Positions 37,658 to 51,400 of a stretch of 64,000 bases of DNA are shown piece after piece. The notes beneath the pieces were generated by a model. The model saw nothing but the letters and a program-made list of their open reading frames with translations. It did no database searches and was not told the origin of the DNA. The stretch is taken from positions 160,573,630 to 160,637,629 of the forward strand of contig CM068824.1 in assembly GCA_028554795.2 (NCBI GenBank). The letters are read 5' to 3'. The first letter of the stretch is position 1, and the number at the start of each line of letters is the position of its first letter. Made by a program: the position numbers and the translations under genes. The stretch is from Sinohyriopsis cumingii. Its lineage: Eukaryota > Mollusca > Bivalvia > Unionida > Unionidae.

Positions 37658-39222
37658 TATGTGTTTTGAGAAATAAAGACAGTGCGTAAATCTGTTCTTC
37701 ATACTATGTATAGACCCTTTCGCTAGCCTAGTTAAATCCCTCTCGTATCAGGTATTGGCTACATATAGTAGGTAATTAAGCCACCGGACAAGAAGATAAC
37801 TGCTAAGATCACTTAAGAATCTGTCTTAGCTAAGTGTTTTGTATTTAGTTATGTTAACCATGACACAGTGCTGAGTGATTTCTAACTACTCTTACAGTAT
37901 ACAAATAATATGGGGAAAAGGACTGGGCAAATACATATGTATACAGCTATGCAATAAAGAAAATATTTCTCCCTATCTCAAAACCCCATGAACAAGAATA
38001 ACCAATAAATACTTTTTTTCCAAATTCTGTTTCATTTGTTACAGAAAAACTAACACTTAACACTATGGGGATACTGAAACACATTAAAGCCATTAACATT
38101 TTCATATGGTGGGTGGGGTGGGGTGGCACTTCAAAAAGGCTGAGAGCTTAACATCACTGAAGGACGTAGAAGTGCCCACAAATAAAACAGGATACATTTC
38201 ACCGTTTGTAAAAGAACTTTAATAAATGGTCTAGCTGTTGTGAAACGTGATCAGTGAGTTATAGATTGGCACAACTAAAATACACAACGGATAAATGGAA
38301 CACAATGGAAATCAGCAATTTAAATTATTTTTGTTAGTTTTTAATTTTTTCATTGAAAAAAGTTATTAATCATCAGATTCATACATATATATTTGAATTG
38401 CACAACAGAAAATATAATTTTCAAAACTGATGATAATTGTATGAAACGTGCCCTTTTGAGAAAGTATGAAATCATCGTATGCAAATGGAAACTATCGCAT
38501 TAAATGTTCATTGCCAAATTTTTTTAATAGTATAAAGCTTTAACGCAATGGAAACAAAGCATGCAGTGGAAATTATTTTATTTATAAGTGATTTGTTTAA
38601 GATTAACAGACGGAGTTCATCATCACATGCATATTCTAAGTGTTATGCATAATATAGAAACATAATCATAAATGAAGGTTCATAACTGACTTACTTAAAT
38701 AAAATGCTACGGTCAACATTCAGTTTAATTGTAATTTGTGTTTTTGTTTTATATGTTTGTGTTGTTATTCTTGTTGATTTGCTGAGAAATTGTGTGTTCA
38801 CTAATTTATTATTTCTAAATCATCTTCTACATTTCTTTTAAAAATTAAATTACAAGTATCAACACAGGTTATACACATACACTTTGATATATGATTGTGT
38901 CCATTGTGCCTAACAATTATCCGTTAATTTTTTAGGGTGTTTAATTGGAAAGTTTGCCCACAGTGAGAAATACAATTTCATTCACTTTGTTTTTTTTTCC
39001 AATCTGTGAATGTCGACCAGTGGCAATACCTACTGGAAAAGCTTATGCACAACCTCCATTACACCAAAGAGTTCTGAAAGAAAGGGCAAATAATGAGGGT
39101 ACCAAAAGGTCTACACTGTACATTGAGTCTGTACAATCTTGCAAATGTTTTCTTGTTCATTAAATTTTGTCTTCAACTTAAATTGCAATCAGTCAGTTTC
39201 AGCATTCTTCATCGTACATTTA

Positions 39223-39471
39223 GGGGGCCCCCGAGTGGCCAAGTGGTCTAAAGCGCTCTCCGTTATAGATCACTGCCATCTCACCTGTCTGTGTGGGTTC
39301 GAGTCTCGGATTCGGCCAACATGGGTATGTGAGAAAGTTTGCCAGTAGCTCCTCGTGGGTAGGTGGTTCTTTCTGGGGTTTTCCTGGGTTCTTCCTCCAC
39401 CATTAATACTGGCCGCCATGTGAAGCCTATCGTGTGCTGAAAAATGGCGTTAAACCCCACAACAACAACAT
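39223..39471 (+). mobile_element. SINE family A, full length, with target duplication
   Basis: Flanked by catcgtacattta (39210-39222) and catcatacattta (39472-39484), 12 of 13 identical. Head gggggcccccgagtggcc, B box gggttcgagtctc, tail ggcgttaaaccccacaacaa. This is the least-decayed copy of the family in the window. Confidence 0.93.
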
Positions 39472-41240
39472 CATCATACATTTACACATCTCAACACAAC
39501 AGATAGTCATAGTATTAAAATGCTTTTCCAATGCATGTCTGAAAGTTGACAGCCTGCATGGCCAAAGTGATTAACAGAGCTGCTCAGGATATTAGAGCAA
39601 TCTCGGTGAGTCATGCTTTCTAACAAGATGTTTTAATCTGAGATATAACAGAACATGTTGGTTTGCATGCAGTCACTTTCTTGAGTTTTTATCTCCGAGA
39701 ACAAGATTCATGAAATGGTTTAGTGGGTCCAGTAACTACAGCCAAGATGGCCAGTAGGCCCTTCTGAGATCAACACAACCCCACCAATGACTCATGGTAT
39801 AGTGCTTTTGCTGGATTTGCCCAATTTTTTTTCTTTTCAATAAGGGATAGTCTTCCTCTTTCCTTTTGTGACTGTTGTGATCACAGGTCACACTGACTGT
39901 CACTTATGCTATGATCATCGTAGGACAGTGCTTTACCCTTGTTGGGAATTCAGGCATTCTTTCTTCGGAGGCTGATGGTAGAGGTTGGATCATCCTCTTC
40001 TTAACTATTCTCTTAAAATTAACATGATGTGGGAATGTATTTGAAGGAGAAAAGAAACTGTGTAAAATATATTTATCCAAGAATACTGATCTTACCACAT
40101 TATTAGTAAACCCACTCACACCTTCCCACATTGATGTTTCACTGGGCTAATACTAGTGCCCCATTGTAGGGGTAAGGGGAGATAATAGGTAAGAGGTTTT
40201 TCTATTGGTCCTTATCATATATAGACATGAAAGATGAAATTGTTTCGTCTTTCTGGAATTGCTGGATGAGAGACGTAATGTAGCTTTAATTTATTCCTAA
40301 TGTTAATATGATTGGACAAGTATAAAAAAAACATCATTTTTTACTCAAATAAATTTGTTTTCTCCACTAAAGTCTGTATCTTTTAACCTGTTTTGTTTCT
40401 TCTTTCAGTCTGGCATTTTCTCTCTGGATCTCTAGCATATTGGCTCTGATAAACTTCCAAATCTTTCTCTTAATTTCTTTCTTTAGATTCCCCAAAATTT
40501 CTTCCATGGAATCTTGCAGAATCAAATTGCTGATTTTTTTCTTGTAAATATTCTTTTGCTATAATTTCATTAATGTGTCCTTAACATTTTCATCTGAACG
40601 TATGTCCACCAACATTTATATTTTCCAATGGTAAGGCAGATCAAACCTGTCCTTTACATGAATAATGTACTTAAGCTTTGCACATTGTGTTTGGAATGTT
40701 GTTAAAGTTTTAAAAATTCATGCAAAGTTTAAAATGTCCTGTGTTAGATTGATTTTTATTACTTTATAAGAGTTATGTTATTAAACATTGTCATAAACAC
40801 AATGATATAAACCACAATAAATTGCTCAAGATGTGTCAATAAATTTTACATGTGTGATTCATCAGGGATGACCTCTGACTGCAAAAAGATCTTTAAAATT
40901 TGTTCAAATGATGCCAATCCACAATCAAATATGACACCATTACTATAAAAAGAAAAACATTTAAATAATTTTGAAAAACCACTTAAGGGAATTTGACAGA
41001 AAGCATCCTGACATAGATGGTTTGGAAGTTTGTACTGATAATGCTAAACTGCCATCAAATATGGTCACCTCTACTAAGAGCAGAAAAGCCTTTAAAATAC
41101 TCACTGAAAACCAATGAACTAAATTTTACATTTAACAGCATCCTCAATGGAGGTCATGATGCCAATCTGTAATTAAATCATTACTAAAAACTGAAAACTG
41201 TTTAATAACTTCTAAATGACACTTAACTGAACTTCACAAA

Positions 41241-41681
41241 ATCTGACAATGTCCTAGTTTGAAGGCTTTTCATATTTCCAATCTGACAGTGTCCTAGTTT
41301 GAAGGCTTTTCATATTTTCAATCTGACAGTGTCCTAGTTTGAAGGCTTTTCATATTTCCAATCTGACAGTCTTCTAGTTTGAAGGTTTTCATATTTCAAA
41401 TCTGACAGTCTTCTAGTTGAAGGCTTCTCATATTTCAAATCTGACAGTGTCCTAGTTTGAAGGCTTTTCATATTTCAAATCTGACAGTGTCCTAATTTGA
41501 AGGCATTTTATATTTCAAATCTGACAGTGTCCTAGTTTGAAGGCATTTTATATTTCAAATCTGACAGTGTGACAGTGTCCTAGTTTGAAGGCTTTTTATA
41601 TTCCAAATCTGACAGTCTTCTAGTTTGAAGGCTTTTCATATTTCAAATTTGACAGTGTCCTAGTTTGAAGGCTTTTCGTCT
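41241..41681. repeat. 40-bp minisatellite, about 11 copies
   Basis: Unit aatctgacagtgtcctagtt then tgaaggcttttcatatttcc. Variants include a cttctag subtype (three copies) and one gacagtgtgacagtg slip. Located 1.1 kb downstream of the TTC7 stop. Confidence 0.95.
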
Positions 41682-42740
41682 TTACAGAAATATTGCTGAT
41701 CCACCATTAAATACTGCTGATTTTACTAAAAGCAGAAGAAAAAAAACATTTATACAGCTTTTCTGAAAATAACTGCTTGGCAGAAATTAAACAACTTGGC
41801 ATACTGGCGTGACAGCAAATATGGATGAAGATGTAAAAGCTAGGGATACCATGAAACAATTGGTTTTTTTAACACTATGCAATCAAACGCATTGCAAGCA
41901 ATTTCTTCAGAAAGCATCCAACTTACCCAACGCAATGCAAATTATTGGAAATTCTGTGAATTTTTCAAGGCTTTGTGGGTAATTTCCCATTCAGGATTGT
42001 GGGTAAGACTGGTTCCTCATCAAACATTATCCAAGTTACCTCTACAATAAATGGAAACACCATCGAAAGATGGCCTGACAACAGTCATACCTACAGTGCC
42101 TTGCATCAAATTACCCCAAATGTGGTGTAAAAATTACTCCAGCTTATATAAGAATTTCCACTGTATAGGAATTTCCATCTGATACAAATTATATATGGAA
42201 AATATTTATCAACCAGTAGTTCATAAAATAGTGCTATTTATTTTGTCACTGTAAACAATAATGGAGAAGATGATCACCTAATGTCTCTTATTGATCTGTT
42301 TGTGTTTTCTATGATAACAGATATAGAAGGATAGAAATGAATATATGACAATCCAAACTTGTCTGCTTAAATGTTAGTGATGTGCTAGTTAACATTTTAA
42401 TCGAAGAAAACACTTAAGTTTCAACTACTTCTCTTGCTAAGAACAGTTTTTTTAACTTAAAAAATTCTTTCTAAGCAATGCCATTTGTATTACAAAATCC
42501 TTCAAGGCAATTGCAAGTATTGTGGCCCTTAATTAAGATGTCTTCATGTAATACCTTTTCAGTGGGCACCATTAGTAAACACCAATAACAATGAAGAGTG
42601 GATCATGACTAATTACTGGTAAAATGGTATAAATGTATTTTCAAATAGGTCATGCAAGAATTATTTTGTTGAAGTCTCCTTGCCTCAGTCTTTTAAGAAC
42701 AAAATTATCAACCGAAAAACAGCTATATTTACAAATAAAC

Positions 42741-42746
42741 TTTATT
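42741..42746 (-). terminator. Polyadenylation signal AATAAA directly after the TTC7 stop
   Basis: On the minus strand the TAA stop (42748-42750) is followed one base later by AATAAA, within TAATAAAG. T- and GT-rich sequence follows 25-50 bases on. If used, the 3' UTR would be only about 20-30 bases long. A more distal signal cannot be excluded. Confidence 0.5.
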
Positions 42747-42747
42747 A

Positions 42748-42880
42748 TTACTGCATGAGGCGTGGAATGACAGTGAATGGCACCACGGGACTTGTGAGTT
42801 CAAGTTCTAATGCTGTTGCATGGCAGTTGGCTGCTCCTTCTGAATGACCCAGGGATTCTAACACCAAACCAAGATAGAAC
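42748..42880 (-). CDS. TTC7: TTC7 last exon with stop
   Basis: Encodes FYLGLVLESLGHSEGAANCM then ATALELELTSPVVPFTVIPR and LMQ, then TAA (human FLTALELEASSPAVPFTIIPRVL). Confidence 0.95.
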
Positions 42881-45800
42881 CTGAAAGAGGAAATTTGCAA
42901 GAATTATTGAAATTCATGTCTTTTGGCAAGTAGCTTGTGTCTTTAGGCAAGTAGCTTAGGCGTTTTATGTCAAATAGTCATGATGTCCTAATGTTTTGAA
43001 AATATATTCAGAACATATATTGTAAACCACAAAATGTTTCGTGAATTATGAGGAAAAAAACATAACTTACACTGGCTTAAAAATGGTACTAACAGCTGCC
43101 TTGCTTGGCACTCGGCATTAAGAGGTTAGTGTTAGGACTGGTCAGCCTGGTGTCAGGATAATGTGACTGGGTGGGACATCATGCTATATGTCTGTGGCAT
43201 GATGTCCCATTGCTAGACATCACTATAAACTGCCACACTGCAGACATCATAGTGATATGACTGAAAAATTGTTAAAGCTACGTTAAAAATCCTAACCACA
43301 CACACACACACACTCTCCTTAACAACATGTACAAGTCTATCTGCTCACTTGATGCTACTGCATCCTTTGTGTTGCACTGTACAGGCAAAATCATGGTCAC
43401 TGATATCTAACCCAGTAAAAAAAACTCCCAGGACTATCGGTCCCAAATGGCAGTTATTGTTATCTAATCAAACAACAAACTGAATAATTATTTTCATCTT
43501 AACATTTTCATGAGCACAGTGAAAGCAGTCTGCTTGCTAACATCCTAAAAAAACTGATGCTCACTAACCATTGTGATTTACAGTAATAATGAGACCCTGG
43601 GCAACAAGTATATGGTATTAAAGAGGCCCTGGGCAACAAGTATATGGTATTAAAGAGGCCCTGGGCAACAAGTATATGGTATTAAAGAGGCCCTGGGCAA
43701 CAAGTATATGGTATTAAAGAAGCCCTGGGCAACAAGTATATGGTATTAAAAAGGCCCTTGGCAACAAGTATATAGTATTAAAGAGGACCTGGACAACAAG
43801 TATATGGTATTAAAGAGGCCCTGGGTAACAAGTATATGGTATTAAAGAGGACCTGGACAAAAAATATATGGTATTCAAGAGGACCTGGACAACAAATAGA
43901 TGGTAATAAAGAGGACCTGGGCAACAAGTATATGGTATTAAAGAGGACCTGGACAACAAGTACATGGTATTAAAGAGGATCTGGACAAAAAATATATGGT
44001 ATTAAAGTGGACCTGGACATCAAGTAGATGGTAATAAAGAGGACCTGGGCAACAATTACACATTTTAAAGAGGCCCTGGACAAGAAATGTACCGTATTTA
44101 TGAGGCCACAATAGCAGTAAAGAGGTCATATGCAAGAAATAACTGCATTCTGACCAGTTGTTGTTCCAAACCAGGGATATCTGAGGTGTGTGTGCTCTTA
44201 CCAGCATTGATGAGATGTAGGCTCCATATTGACTGCGTCCCTCAGCATCTTTTCAGCTAATTTATCATTGTCAAGCTCATGAAGAACCATTCCCTATAAA
44301 TAAATAAAAATACAAACCAAAACTTGTAGCTAACAAAAAATATGAAAAGATTAAACCCCTACACATAATGACATTGGAGTTTAAATGATTTGTCCATATG
44401 ATATAGATTTCCACACCAAATCTGATGAAATTTAAAGGCAATATTTGGTGTTAAAAAACTGAATAATCACATTTTAACCCCTTGTGTTTTTTTAATGTAA
44501 AACCTCATATTAAATTTAGAATTCAATTCATGATGTCCTTCATCTTCACAAGTTATTGACTATAAATTAAATTTGTAACAGATGTGACAGGACGTAATGG
44601 ACCAACATAGGTAACTCTAATGCCGTTCCATAAATAAGGTGGGGGAAGGGAAGGAAAAAGATCATCTTTTGGGGGAGGGGGAGAGGGCCCCAAAAAATTC
44701 ATCTTTATCAAACACCTTACAAAAAATTCAATATCTAGGTGATCAATTTGAAAGCTAAAAGCTAAAAGCTTATTATATACTGTATACCCTCTGCAAACTT
44801 TTATCAATTTGTTGAAAGGAGAGGATGAACAGATTTGTATTCTTATGATTAATATTGACCACCAAAATAGAATGACCACCAAAACAGAACGATCACCAAA
44901 TTAGAATGAACAGCAAAACTAAATGAAAAACTGATTTTCCAACAAGATACATTCATCAATCCATTATAGAAGTAGGTGCTTATGTTTAAGACTGGAATAT
45001 GATCTAATTCAAGTGTTGAATATGGACTGTGCCTAACAAAGAGCTACTAAAAACCTTACTGTCAGTTGCCATCCCATTTTTTGAGAGCACATTTTAGACT
45101 TGATTTAAAATTATTCCAAGAAAAAAATCTGAGATCATCCATAAATGAGTATAACCAGATCAGATTATTTAAGAGTTTAATCTTGTTTTTTCTGAGTTTA
45201 TCCTGGTATAAACTGTCAATTGCCAAATCACACAGCAAATAATGCCCAAAGGGCATTATGTGTGCTGTTTGAGTTGGCAACTAACAGTTTACACTACGAT
45301 AAACTCAGAAAACATGTTGAACTCTTATAACTGCAATTATTCATATGTTTCCTATCAGTTATAGAGCCTGTTTAAGTGTATGAATTGTGCTAAGGACATC
45401 TGCAATGTAACTATTCACAGAACTGGGGATTCTCCATCTGCATCGTAGTAGCCACATCAACATCAAACAAAATAATTCTACCAATGGTAGGCGATCTAAC
45501 ATTCTGAACATACAAATGACTCTTGGATTTGATGTTCTCATGAGTTCATTGTGACAAGGCCAAATTGTTGTTGTCCAGACACGAGAGTGACCAAGTTTCA
45601 AGTCTTTGAATACATTTTTGTGTTGATTAACAGTTTAGGCTACCTACAGGGGCTACTTACAGATGAAATTAAGACTATCGGTACATGTTATAGTGATGGG
45701 GGTCCAATAGTCAAACAGTGTAAGACAATGACACTGACAGTTATGATGGGGTGTGTAGCAGATCTCCCACCCACCCAAGGTCGGCATATTGCTGTGGTCG

Positions 45801-48381
45801 GACTGTGGATCCAATTGTCACAATGTTGGTTTTTGAACCCTCTTCCTTCCAATCCCTTAAATTCATTTGTAACCAGCTGCAGTGAAAGTGCTGTATCCCC
45901 AATGTTCTTGGCAGATTTTGAGTTTCCCAGCTTTTCTTTTTCAAATCTACTTGAAGGAATTATTTTTATTCAGAAAAACAGCAACAATGTGTTTTTTGAT
46001 TCTTTCAAATCAATTTATTCAATTTTTGAAATATAAACCCATCATTTTTATTTTGTTTTAAAGGCATGCAGAGTTTATGCCTTCCTGTTCAGTGATTACA
46101 TTAGTTACTTTGCATGTGACTATTTAAAGAAGTTAGTGTAAAGTACTTCTCCATAGAGTTTATACAGAAATAAACACAATTGGGTCTGATCACATGCTTA
46201 TGTTCTGACCAATGGAAATATTCCCTACATTTATCAATTGATGCACCTGCAATTATAACATTTTGAACCGGGAAGTTTATCCAGGTATTAAGCTATGTGT
46301 AATTTTGCTTGATGTTGAGAACATTCACATCAATAAATTTCCTGGAAATTAATGTAAGGTATGTAAACAATGCCTTGTCCTTTCTTGGTTCACATATTTT
46401 CATGATTTTAAGAGGAGTTCAATAAGGCAACAATGTGGCCAAATTAACTAACAACTGTGAATTCACAAAGTAACTGTCTACTAACTGAAAGATAAAAAGA
46501 CAATGCCTGAAAGCTAAGACATAAGAATTGAAATTCTCATTATGCAGATATTTCATTAGGAATGAACTTACCAAATGTTGGAGGCTGCTTGTGTGACTTG
46601 GGTTAATGGATATGGCATTTTCATAACATGCTTTGGCCTCCTGGTATTTCTGTTTATGCTCATGAACCCTACCCCTCTGAAAGTAGACCAACAGAATGCA
46701 TTAATATTAGTAAAATTTCACAGACACACAAACACCCAGACTTAACTTTTCCTTCTGCTTTGATTCTTTAACATGTTTGAATAACCTTAAATTTAGAATA
46801 ATGACAAAAGACTTTTACTGCTCCATCTTCATGGATACTTTTGTTAGTGTATGAATTCAAATGGATCAAAGATGATCATTCTGACGGCAAAGGATGACAT
46901 TGTACAGAAATAACCGTTTTAGTAAATTCTGTTTTCCCATGAATAATTACCTGATCACATTAATGTTATAGAACAAACTCCAATACCTCTCAAATTAAGC
47001 CCTCCAGAAAAGGCAACAATTGTCATCTTTCTCATCAACACACATAAAAATGTATACAGTGGGAAGGAACTTGTAACTATTACCTCCCATTACTACCACT
47101 AGGTGGCTATCAACTGGATGTTTCCCCAGTTTAAGCTAAGCAGTATAACAATGAGAATGCACATCTGCAGGGAGGGTTTAATAGTAATGTGATGACGTAG
47201 GTGGTTCTTGATGAAAATAATTTACTGAGAAAACATTAGCTTTTTCCACGGAATACATTTCTCAATTACATTAATGTTAGGAGAATAGGCAATACAGAAA
47301 ATGAATATGAATGGAGTCCCTATATGAAGGATTAACCTCTCTCCTAACGTCAGGACCACTGATCACATATAAGAAGTGATGACAACACATACAGAGGAAC
47401 TCTCAGTGCAGGTGAGGTATATATCATGTGTGTATCCTCACTAACTTTAAATATCTTGCTTTTTCATCACGTTTTAATTAAAATGACAAGAACATAAGAA
47501 AATAAAACCCCTCAGGTGTCAACATAAACTTTGCACAAATACCTGTCAAAAATAAAATGAATGATACAACCTGTGGCAGATATATCCAAAGAATACTTCT
47601 TGATAGACAGTATAAATCATGCTTATTTTTGGGGATATGAAGAGATAATATGGGACAACACAGTTTTCTAACCTTTGTTCATGTTGTATATAGATGGGAA
47701 AGATGAAACTTTTGAAATTTTGGCTTTCAATGTAACTGCAGTTTTTTGTCTCCTAATGTTGATGTGAATGGGGAATGTATTCAATGGAAGGTGAATTAGA
47801 ACTAAGTTCAAATAGTATTTTGTCTCCTAATGTTGATGTGAATGGAGAATGTATTCAATGGAAGGTGAATTAGGACTAAGTTCAAATAGTATTTTGTCTC
47901 CTAATGTTGATGTGAATGGGGAATGTATTCAATGGAAGGTGAATTAGGACTAAGTTCAAACAGTATTTTGTCTCCTAATGTTGATGTGAATGGGGAATGT
48001 ATTCAATGGAAGGTGAATTAGGACTAAGTTCAAATAGTATTTTTGCTACATGTGGTTAAAACTAAAGCTGATTTCAATGTTATATAAATTACTACTTTGC
48101 AGATAAAACATTTTATCTGAAAAAAAGGCTGGCAATAGAAAAAGTATGTGCAAATAACAGATACAAGATATTACCAGTTTTCTCACTGACAAGAAAATTA
48201 TATCTACTTACAATGTAGGCCACTTGATGTGATAGTGGGAAAAGATTTGCAGTTTCAGACACACATGCTTCTGCTTCTTCCATCTTGTCCAGACTCAAAT
48301 ATAGTTCAGCTGGAAGAAAATGGCCAAAACACTAATATTAAAAAAATAAATTAATTAATTGGCAATTCATAAGAGACAAAA

Positions 48382-48457
<76 letters not shown>

Positions 48458-51400
48458 TGATCCCATCCTGTTATCAGTTGTATCAGTTACATCCAGAAAA
48501 AGAACATTCCAAGGTCAACCTCCTGTATATTTTTGGTTATGTTTTTGCATCTAGTTCAGTTGGATTTTTTTTGCACTTTGTATAGATACTGTTATAACTG
48601 GAATCATGCAACATGATGAGAGGAAGTTTCTTGACAAGTAATGCACCTTCATCACAACAATGTTACTGTGACTTGTATTTCATGTTTTACTGGCTGGGTA
48701 AATTCTGCACTCAATTTTATTTGTTAGGCACTTTTCAATCTAACATCATTAAACTAGATGACTATGCATGTGTGCATCTCTATTGGTACCAAACATCATT
48801 AAAAAGGTCACTGTGACCTATATTTCTAATTTTTCTGGTTTAGGTTAACATTTTGCATTTAGCTCATGACCTCATATGTCTTTTTGTAACCTATATAATA
48901 CTGTTTTATCTGAAATTATGAAACTTTGAGAGAAGCATGATAATTAATGTTTACTAAGGCTGCTTGAGATTAAAACAGGCTCTGAAGAGGTGACTGTTGT
49001 GATTATTGAATACATTTTGGTTTTAACAGGTCAGAAATGCAAGCTGTGTACAGAAAACATAAATGAAATGTTAATCTGTTTAAAGAAAATCAACATAAAG
49101 TTTTTTGGCTAATATATAATTGGGTTTAACAGCACATCTACACAATCTTGGCTAAAGAGTGGAGAGTAAGCACAGGTTTAAAAAAGGCATACATTAACAG
49201 AGACAAAGTCATAAAGATAAAATATTTCAATGAGCAAGTCCATTTTTGAAATAAACTCCTATCATTTAAGAAGTTCAAGACCTCAGCTCAAACATCATTA
49301 CAAGATTCATCCCAGGGCACAAAGATGGTCTCAATTAGTCACCTCTCATTTCATGCTGGATGGTACATCAAGCCTATTCTAAATCCCAAGCCAGCATGGA
49401 GCTTCTGTGGCTGAACATCCAAAGGGGCAGTGGTTTCACAGTAAAATGGTACAATGTAAGGCGGACAGGATGCATTTATAGTTTCTTACCTGTGACAGTA
49501 AAGTACTATTTCACAGGGTGCAATGTAAGACTGTCAATGCATTTTCATACAGTTTCTTACCTGGGACAATACAGCACAGGGTAGGTAGGGTGCAACTCCA
49601 TGCAGTTTCTTACCTGAACAATCCTGGATGCAATATAACATAGGCAAAGTGAAGCTCCATGCAGTTTCTCACCTGGGACAATATTCCACAGGGTACAATG
49701 TAAGGTAGTCAGGGTGCATATCCATGCACAGGGTTTTCATTAATAAAAATTTGAAGTGACCCGAAACCATTTTAAAGAGGCCAAATTTTGTCAAGTGCCA
49801 AAGTTTCAAAGCTGCTAGTGGGATCCTCATCCACCCTTTTTAAAAATTAAAACCATTCAAAAGCCTGCATTTTGAGCATATTTGGGAGGCATTTTGGGAT
49901 AAAAATTACTCATTTTATTTGTTATGGAAACTTTAATTTCAAGGTACAAAGTAATTAAATCTCATTTTTTTTATTTAATATAATTGTAACATATACATCT
50001 CCACTCTCATCTGTTGTGTAAGAAGAAAGTCACTTGAATCTGTTTTGTATATTACTGTAATATTCATGACATGATAAAGCAACTGCTGTCCAAAAGAGTG
50101 AGTTTTACTGCTCACACACATACAGAATGAGGAGTAAACACATTGAATGTTACATCAAGATTATTAATTAAATCTGAGCTTCTATCATTTGGAGACCGCT
50201 CCAGTGGCCTAGTGGTTAGAGCATCCACCTCAGATGCAGGAAGTCGCAGGTTTGAACCCGGGCCGAGTCATACCAAACACTTATAAAAATGGTACTGACA
50301 GCTGCCTCATTAGGTGCTCAGCATTAAGAGGTTAGTGTTAGGACTAGTCTGCCTGGTGTCAGGATAATATGACTGGGCGGGACATGATGCTACATGTCTC
50401 TGGCATGATGCCCCAGTACTAGACATCACTATAAACTGTCACTCTGCAGAAAATTTTGTAAAACTACGTTAAAAATCCAAATCTCACACACATACTATCA
50501 TTTGGTGATTTCAACAGCAGCAGTCTGACCAATCTGACCCATCCTGTTCATCATCACCAAAACCTTTCAAGCTTAACCTTTAAATGGCCAGATCAACTGC
50601 TGCACTGATGTCATCATAATCATTAAAGTCAGTCAGATCTGTCTGAACTCCAAACCAATATATTTTTGTATAAGTTCTCTGTGAAGCTTTCTAATTACAA
50701 ATTTACACAGAGTGGATGGGATAGCCTTTATCTAGATGGATTTTATATATCAATATTCAAAATTGTGTTGTTTAAATTGACTACTGCAGTAGGTTTACTA
50801 TACATAGCTTTACAAATCTGTCTTTGGAATAAGCAGTCATAAAAAGTCTTTAACTGATTATTGGCCTTCCAGCTTTTGTGTTTTCTTGGGATCCATGCTT
50901 TATCAAATCTCATAAAAGATTGATAGAGCATTCAACTCATCTGCAACAGAATCAAAATATAAACTCCAGGAATCGTTTGAGTACTGTTTCAAAATAAAAC
51001 AGACTTGACCAGGTTTACAGGACAGATGATTTTAGCTTGGAGAATCTAAAACATTTAAGAGAGAAAACTCATCACTTTATCAACATGATAATATTGGGGT
51101 AGAAAATAACTATGAAACTGCATGGTATAATCAGACGAATCTGCTGACTTCAGATCACACCAAAGTGCATGTATAAATGAGTAGAAATGTGTGTCTAAAA
51201 ATAGATGAATACTGTATCAATCAATAATCTCTGTCATGTACTGGAATAGGCAATTGTTCTCTTTTAAGTAAGTAAATAAGTAAATATATTTATATTGATT
51301 GATAATTTCCGTTTTTATCAAAATGGAGAATGAATATTGCCAACAGATGCTGATTAGATTTCCATAAAACAAGTGTTTTATTTTTATAGTCATAAATTGC

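Larger units (their letters stand above)
33076..42740. other. Region between convergent MRPL33 and TTC7
   Basis: Includes the MRPL33 3' UTR, whose end is not defined. Holds a 40-bp tandem array (34505-34695), irregular repeats (34960-35800), a poly(A) run (36508-36531), a Tigger-like element (37218-37657), a SINE A (39223-39471) and a 40-bp minisatellite (41241-41681). At 39900-40260 there is sequence related to the 47.7-kb repeat. No coding exon recognised; 33.1-34.5 and 37.7-39.2 kb appear empty. Confidence 0.65.
42881..44201 (-). other. TTC7 last intron
   Basis: Contains a headless SINE B (43072-43320) and a 32-bp minisatellite (43591-44101) that ends about 100 bases before the donor of the upstream exon. 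Confidence 0.85.

Noticed and set aside
45551-46036. 161-residue plus-strand ORF in a TTC7 intron
   Set aside because: No domain, no splice context, and the composition looks like ordinary intron.
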